DNA from: Seison nebaliae | Lineage: Eukaryota > Rotifera > Pararotatoria > Seisonacea > Seisonidae | Direction: 5' to 3' | DNA: 38,985 nucleotides | Assembly: GCA_023231475.1 (NCBI GenBank) | Contig: JALJEE010001300.1 | Span: forward strand, 1 to 38,985 | In this document: positions 33,544-38,985 of the stretch, piece by piece | How the letters are laid out: every line of letters starts with the position of its first letter | How positions within the stretch are numbered: position 1 is the first letter of the stretch | The notes under the pieces: generated by a model | Told to the model about the DNA's origin: nothing | Database searches by the model: none | Seen by the model: the letters and a program-made list of their open reading frames with translations, nothing else | Position numbers and translations under genes: made by a program

Positions 33544-36500
33544 TCACCACAATATACATTTCTTTTTTGGATTCATTGGTGAATTCATCGGACAGTTGAA
33601 AGTCTCAGCGAATTCCATCGAATTCTTTACTACACCATAAACGCGGAACTTATCTGGAGTATGAGCTCCCCTTTTCATCGTATCAGCCAAATATTTCGGT
33701 CTAGTTTTATCGCACCAAGACTGTCGACAAGATTGAATAGACAAGAAATATGGAAAAGAGACTTGTGCGAAATTAACGAAGAATAATTGATTGGGAGTGA
33801 GATCGAGTCCAGGCAAATGCGGTTCTCCATATCCCAATCGTTCGATATAAGATTGATAAGCCTAAAAATTTATGATAAATGAACTAAGAATTCATGAAAG
33901 AGAATATCAGACCATAAATGCTTGTTTTATTCCACCATTATCTGCTATATTCTCTCCCTGAGTTTGGATGCCGTTCACCTGAATTGAGAGAAAACGGTAT
34001 TTGAAGGAGATAATGGAGAATTAGAAAGGAATAACACAAGCAAAATTCTGTTTTGTATCCACACAAAATTCATTGTACTGATCAATGAAACATTGTTTTT
34101 TCTCATTGAAAGCTTTCACTGTTTTAGCATGCCACCATACTTGATTATTTCCATCTTTATCAAATTTCCTTCCTTTATCATCGAAACCATGGGTCATCTC
34201 GTGACCTATGACCATTCCGATTCCTCCATAATTCAAATATCTGTTTCCATAAATGGAATGAATAGAGAGAAGAAGAAATAATAACTTCGGATGATTCATA
34301 TGATAGAAAGGTGGTTGGAGGATAGCTGCAGGAAATACTAATGAAAATTAATATTTGTGTCATGATAAAATGAAATTCAAATGGAACTTATCTGGTTTTT
34401 CGCCACATTATAATACGCATTGACATGTGTCGGCACAATATTCCATCTAGGGATAAAATGACGAATGAAAAGACAGGAGAGAATGGAAATGAAATTGAAC
34501 GATGGACGTTTAGTTGGGATAGTGACCGCATCGAAATGTCTTTTGGATTGAAAGAGGAGATTGTGAATGATATTTTCGAAATAATTAGTTGCTCGAAAGT
34601 TCAACTAAAAAATTAGAATAATTGGAAAATATTATTCGAATTTGAATTGGAACTCCTTTATAATATTCATCTAAATTTGCATCTTTCAAAATAAAATCTG
34701 GATATCCGATTCTTTCTTCCATAGAATCTGCCTTTAAAATTCAATAAATCTTCTTCGAAAGTTCCATGAAAAAAACCTTAATTTTCGCTGTTTTCTTATC
34801 GTCGGTTGACATCCATGAATTCCTCTCCAACGATTCTTTCAATGCTTCACGAATATTCTTTATCATCGATATTGCCTGCACATCAATCATTCGAAATATT
34901 TCAGTAAAAGAAAGAAGAAAAAACTTCTTTTTTTGAAGTAGATTCAAAATATGTCTTGATATATAAATTAGCTACGGCAAAGCCCATATTGTTGTTTGTT
35001 ATACTGGCACAGAAGAATTTCCTATCTAATTCTTTCCGAATGCCACTAACGGCATTGTTGAATTGTGTTAAAGTTTTACGAAAACTTTTTGGCATAGTCA
35101 TCAATCGATTTCTTATAATAATCCAATTCATATGATTCGAAATTGCTCTAATGATGTATGTGAAATTTTTTCTTTGAAGTTAATGAATTGGAGAAATTAA
35201 CCTGATCGAATGTCTTTTTAAAATTTTCGATAAACTCGCCATATATGGTCGATCATAAACGATGACAATCGAATCATTTGACATGTTATATCTCGCCAGA
35301 TTGTTAACGATGAGTGACCAATTGATCTAATAATAAAAAAGTATTTTTTATTTTTCTTCAAACTAACAAATCGTCTAACGTCAGATGAAATTGATGAGAG
35401 ATTTCCTAAAGAACCGCGATAGGTCGTATCATCTCGATTGCGTTGTTGTTGTTTGCTGAGAAGATTTTGAGAGATGTCCATTTCCAAACGGAATAAATCG
35501 AGAACGTCTTTCTTCAAATTAGATTGAGAACGATTACCATCATTCAATAGATTAGCAACGTTCATTATAAATTGGATGTAATGTCTTGATTCGTTGTACT
35601 TTTCAATTCCTAAGAGTTTTGCTTTCGCATAATGTTCCTTTCTGCCTAATACTAAATCGGGTTGAGAGAACTGAAGAGAAAACGAAATATTTGATGGTGA
35701 TATGAAATAAAAATTGAATTAACGACAAAAATATAATTTGTGGAATTCAATTCATCCGGATTTACATGTACATCGATTAACGCCTTGTTATTCAACTGGC
35801 GTAAATGTACGAGTTGTTTCCAAATATCAAAATTCTTCTCATCTTTCCACTCATCCTCCAACAACGGCCATGAGCCTAGATATTTATTTATAAAATTGAC
35901 TAGAGGCTCTTTACCGCGCTTTCGAATTCCTTCCTCGTCGATACAAGAATCAAATAAATTTTTCGCGTTTTGAGTTGCGTTACTCGTTATATAAACACCG
36001 GGACGTTGTAATAAAGCTGAAAAAATGAGAGAAAAATTGAATTGAAAGAAAAAAAAGAAACTTATGATATGTTTAACTACGGTTTCTCGCGCCATTGCAA
36101 AAACGTTGGCGGAGAATTGTTCATCAGGAATTATTGTGTTGGTAATGAAATTGCCACAGGCATATTCATAGAAATCATCACATGGATTAATTGATAAATT
36201 CATATTGGATAAAAGAAATGCAGCGGAATCGATACATTCTCGTTCGACGCACATTCCACTTTTCGTTCTTAAACCATATTTCATTTTCGCATAATATTCA
36301 TCGATGTTCTGCGTTTTCATCAACGTCTCAAAATCTTTTATCTTCTCCTTATGCTTCTCACGAATGATGGCACTTTCACGATGGAGTTGATCATATTTGA
36401 ACTTGTAATAAATGAAGAAAGCCGTCGCAAATATCGAGCAAAGGAAAAAGAAGACGAGTAATGACAAGAAACTTCTCATTCTTTTCCTCATCTTCTCATG

Positions 36501-37270
36501 CATTAATGCTTTTTTATATAATTCACCGGCTTCCACTTCTTGCTCGTTGCAACAACAAATGATACTTTTGTAGTTCTTCGTTCTATCGTCTTCATTAGCC
36601 ACTAAAACAATAACGATGAAACGGAAAGGAATAAACGGAAATATTAACCTCCGGACTCGTAAGATTTCTTCCAATTCTTCTCGTTCTCCACATCTAAACT
36701 ACGTTCACTATCACCGAATAATATCATGGATGTTTTCATTTCCTTCTTCTTGTGATGGGCTAACGAAGATTTTTTCATTCGGGGCGAATTGAATAATGGA
36801 TAAATGGACGATCCTGAATTGAATGGAAAAATGAGATTTTGAAGGAAATTGGTGAAAAAACTTGGAGATATGTGATTGTCTTTCGATAAACATTTGTCTT
36901 CATTCTTCGGCGAATTGGAACTAGAGAATGAACAACAATAAATTAATAGAAATTTAAAAATAATTTATCGTCTAAATTCTTCCTAATTCAACCACTCACA
37001 TAATCATGATAATGATTATCCTATTATTCATTTTAATTTGTAATAAACGCAACTGAAATATGTATGTGTGTGTGCGTGTGAAGATAAATGTATATCTATG
37101 AAAATTATGAATTTCACTTACTCGAACGACTGACTATATGAGATTCGACAGAGTAATGGTTCTTCACGTTGATCTTCGGTTGGATGCCAAGATGTATGAA
37201 ACCGGTTATTTAAAAGTCGTATACCATGCTCACGTCGTCTTCTCCGCGACAATTTCTTCTTTCCCTTCAT
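33544..37270 (-). CDS. Neprilysin-like M13 zinc metallopeptidase, type II membrane protein
   Basis: Sixteen exons give 947 residues. Starts and ends: 37270-37122, 36920-36649, 36601-36062, 36016-35724, 35670-35368, 35326-35202, 35147-34925, 34875-34777, 34731-34654, 34604-34501, 34446-34388, 34337-34286, 34240-34036, 33978-33913, 33861-33763, 33720-33544. A basic cytosolic domain (1-183) is followed by a signal anchor (about 184-205). The M13 ectodomain has NPCDDFYEYACGNF, VNAYYN (737-742; substrate binding), FPAAILQPPFY, the zinc site HEMTH (779-783), GENIADNGG with the third ligand E843 and D847, and the terminal CILW matching neprilysin CRVW. All catalytic residues I can check are present. 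Such enzymes trim extracellular peptides, including neuropeptides. The cytosolic part is several times longer than in neprilysin. Twelve of fifteen introns start GTT. The ATG at 37270 is the least certain element; a start in exon 2 or 3 is possible. Confidence 0.92.
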
Positions 37271-38851
37271 TGTCTTCCTCGCCAAAATGAATTATTTCGC
37301 TTTATCTTAAATCGAATTCGTTTCTTCTTAATCTAATAAATTACATTGCTCCCATTAAATGGAAAATTTTTCTTGATTATTTAATTCGATTAAACAATGA
37401 CACAATATTCCCGTCTTCTATGGACAAGAGAAGGATGGATGCATGAAAAATTAGAAGAAATCCTGATGTAAATATGACATTTCGATTGACCGTATTAATT
37501 TTGTATGATCCTTCGATTCAAAGGAATTATCAATGTATCGTGCAATATCAGAAAATCTCTTTTTCATCTTGATAATTGAATGAAACGATTTTTTGTCGAT
37601 ATCCACGTAATATGAAACAAGTCCATCATTCCTACCAATTAACGAATACTACCAGTTATTGGTGGAAGAAATGACAAGTCCCAGTAATTACAAATCACAA
37701 AATGATTAAGGAGAAAAGGTGAAAAATAAACAACAACAACATCAACAACAAGATACGGGAGTGAGCGATGAATGTGAAAGGAAAAGATATATCAGTTAAA
37801 GTACAGACGATTTGTTCGTCGAATTCATAAAATTCATTCGAATTGATCGAACTGAAATCATTGAGAGCAATTAGTTCATTGATCATCTTCTTGTTCATTG
37901 GGATAATTAGCAAACTGAAATTTTATTATTATAAAAAATGATGTTTCTAATTCAGAAAAGTAATCTGAAACAATAGAAAACAATTTTTCATACATGCGAT
38001 ATACAGCATGTGTTGTTATTCGTTTGAAAACAAAACAAGAGGAAGATTGAAAAACGAAAAATGATGATCTTCCCAGAAAAGTTAGATTTCCCAGTTCAGC
38101 TAATAAAAATCCAACTATTTAACAATAAATCAACTTAATCTTCCTCTCGATTAAGAGCAGTTTGATCTGACATCTATCTTATGTAGATTACATGCGATTA
38201 AATTAGAACTAATAAATGAAGTGACAAACTTGTCAGTATTGATCTCATTCCCCAATAGTATGATTGATGCTGACAAGGTCATCTGGAGGTTTCACGGCGG
38301 ATCATCTAATCATAGATTTTTGATTTCATCTAATTCATAATATTCTTCTATTCACGATATTTGTCTTGCCAGAAATGAAAGCAAGTAACAATTCGTTCAC
38401 TCCAACGGCTAATCGAATGAGTCAACATATTACATGTACAGAGTCTAGAATCTACAGAACACAATCAACATTATTTACGTTGTCCTCTACTTCATCCATC
38501 CAAAAACTTCTCTCATTGTCAACATTCACTTCAACTTCAACTCTCATTAATTCTTGATTACTATGGAATGTCTTCTTTCTTCGCATTCGCAAGATAATCA
38601 TTCTAGAACATCTTACTGGACAACAACAACAAGAACAACAATAACATCAAATTAGAAAGACATTTAAAGAATATATTTATATCTGGATAATTTTCAACTT
38701 TTCCATTTTTCATTCAATCCAGGAAAATAGTCCGAAATTATGATTGAGAATTGTCCTTTTCTATTAAACGTCGAAACGTTAAAAACTCTCCTTTAATCGA
38801 ACACAATTTAGAGTTAAAAGTTATTTAAAGTAGAAGGAAGAGTGGAGTCTA
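37271..38851. other. 5' flank of the peptidase gene and non-coding sequence
   Basis: 1.6 kb. The first few hundred bases should be the promoter of the minus-strand peptidase. A frame at 37695-37889 (minus) ends in a hydrophobic run created by a CAA/CAT-rich repeat and is not convincing. A plus-strand frame at 38366-38557 is Ser/Thr-rich and unrecognised. CAA triplets lie near 38620-38645. Confidence 0.45.
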
Positions 38852-38977
38852 GGACATAAGAGCCACGAGACAAAAGAGCCACGGCACAAAAGAGCCACGG
38901 GACAAAAGAGCCATGGACAAAAGAGCCACGAGACAAAAGAGCCATGGACAAAAGAGCCACGGACAAAAGAGCCACGC
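38852..38977. repeat. Minisatellite of 15-16 bp units
   Basis: Eight head-to-tail copies of ACAAAAGAGCCACGG with minor variation (ACATAAGAGCC in the first; CATGG, CACGAG, CACGGC or CACGGG at the junctions). Unit length alternates between 15 and 16. The array ends just before the window edge (cagactttg follows), so it is probably whole or nearly so. Confidence 0.85.
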
Positions 38978-38985
38978 AGACTTTG

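Noticed and set aside
37695-37913. Small hydrophobic protein on the minus strand
   Set aside because: The hydrophobic end is a CAA/CAT repeat read in antisense, and there is no homology or splice partner.
38852-38977. CRISPR-like array
   Set aside because: Units are 15-16 bp and directly abutting with no spacers, in a eukaryotic genome. It is a minisatellite.
1-38985. Operon or multi-gene system
   Set aside because: Genes are on mixed strands, functionally unrelated, and separated by their own flanks. Nothing suggests co-transcription as a system.

Overview
The window is animal nuclear DNA, AT-rich, from an invertebrate with very short introns. Genes for a nicotinic receptor subunit, an M13 metallopeptidase, an SH3BP5-type RAB11 exchange factor, atrogin-1, MOB4 and TM9SF1 establish Metazoa. 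A small-genome protostome (nematode, mite or similar) fits, but I cannot place it further. No spliced-leader gene, rRNA or tRNA was seen.

Layout. 1-1150: the 3' end of a decayed LTR retrotransposon. 1893-3496 (+): amino-acid transporter, 6 exons. 3552-4151 (-): CEP20/FOP-like centriolar protein, 1 exon. 4604-6962 (+): TM9SF1, 12 exons. 6963-12287: about 5.3 kb with only one doubtful small gene (10355-10713, -). 12288-14065 (+): FBXO25/FBXO32 (atrogin-1) F-box protein, 2 exons. 14554-15429 (-): MOB4, 2 exons. 16025-16452 (-): a small single-pass membrane protein. 16937-17974 (+): SH3BP5-like RAB11 GEF. 18851-20176 (+): lark/RBM4-like RRM protein. 20988-23895 (-): nicotinic acetylcholine receptor alpha-type subunit, 6 exons. 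23896-33543: 9.6 kb without a recognisable gene. 33544-37270 (-): neprilysin-like M13 peptidase, 16 exons. The right end is non-coding and finishes in a 15-16 bp minisatellite.

I rebuilt exon structures by reading frame and protein-family alignment. Every multi-exon model sums to a multiple of three with no internal stop. The genes are functionally unrelated housekeeping and neuromuscular genes, not an operon or a system.

The most unusual signal is in splicing. Of 39 introns placed, 34 begin with GTT. Only two begin with GTA, three with GTC and none with GTG, so the +3 purine expected of metazoan 5' splice sites is nearly absent. Most introns are 41-65 bp. Other points worth a second look are the divergent channel pore and odd C-terminal tail of the nicotinic subunit, cysteine/histidine clusters flanking the RRM of the lark-like protein, a stop codon embedded in the MOB4 poly(A) signal, overlapping poly(A) signals of the first two genes, and a small acidic KCNE-shaped membrane protein.
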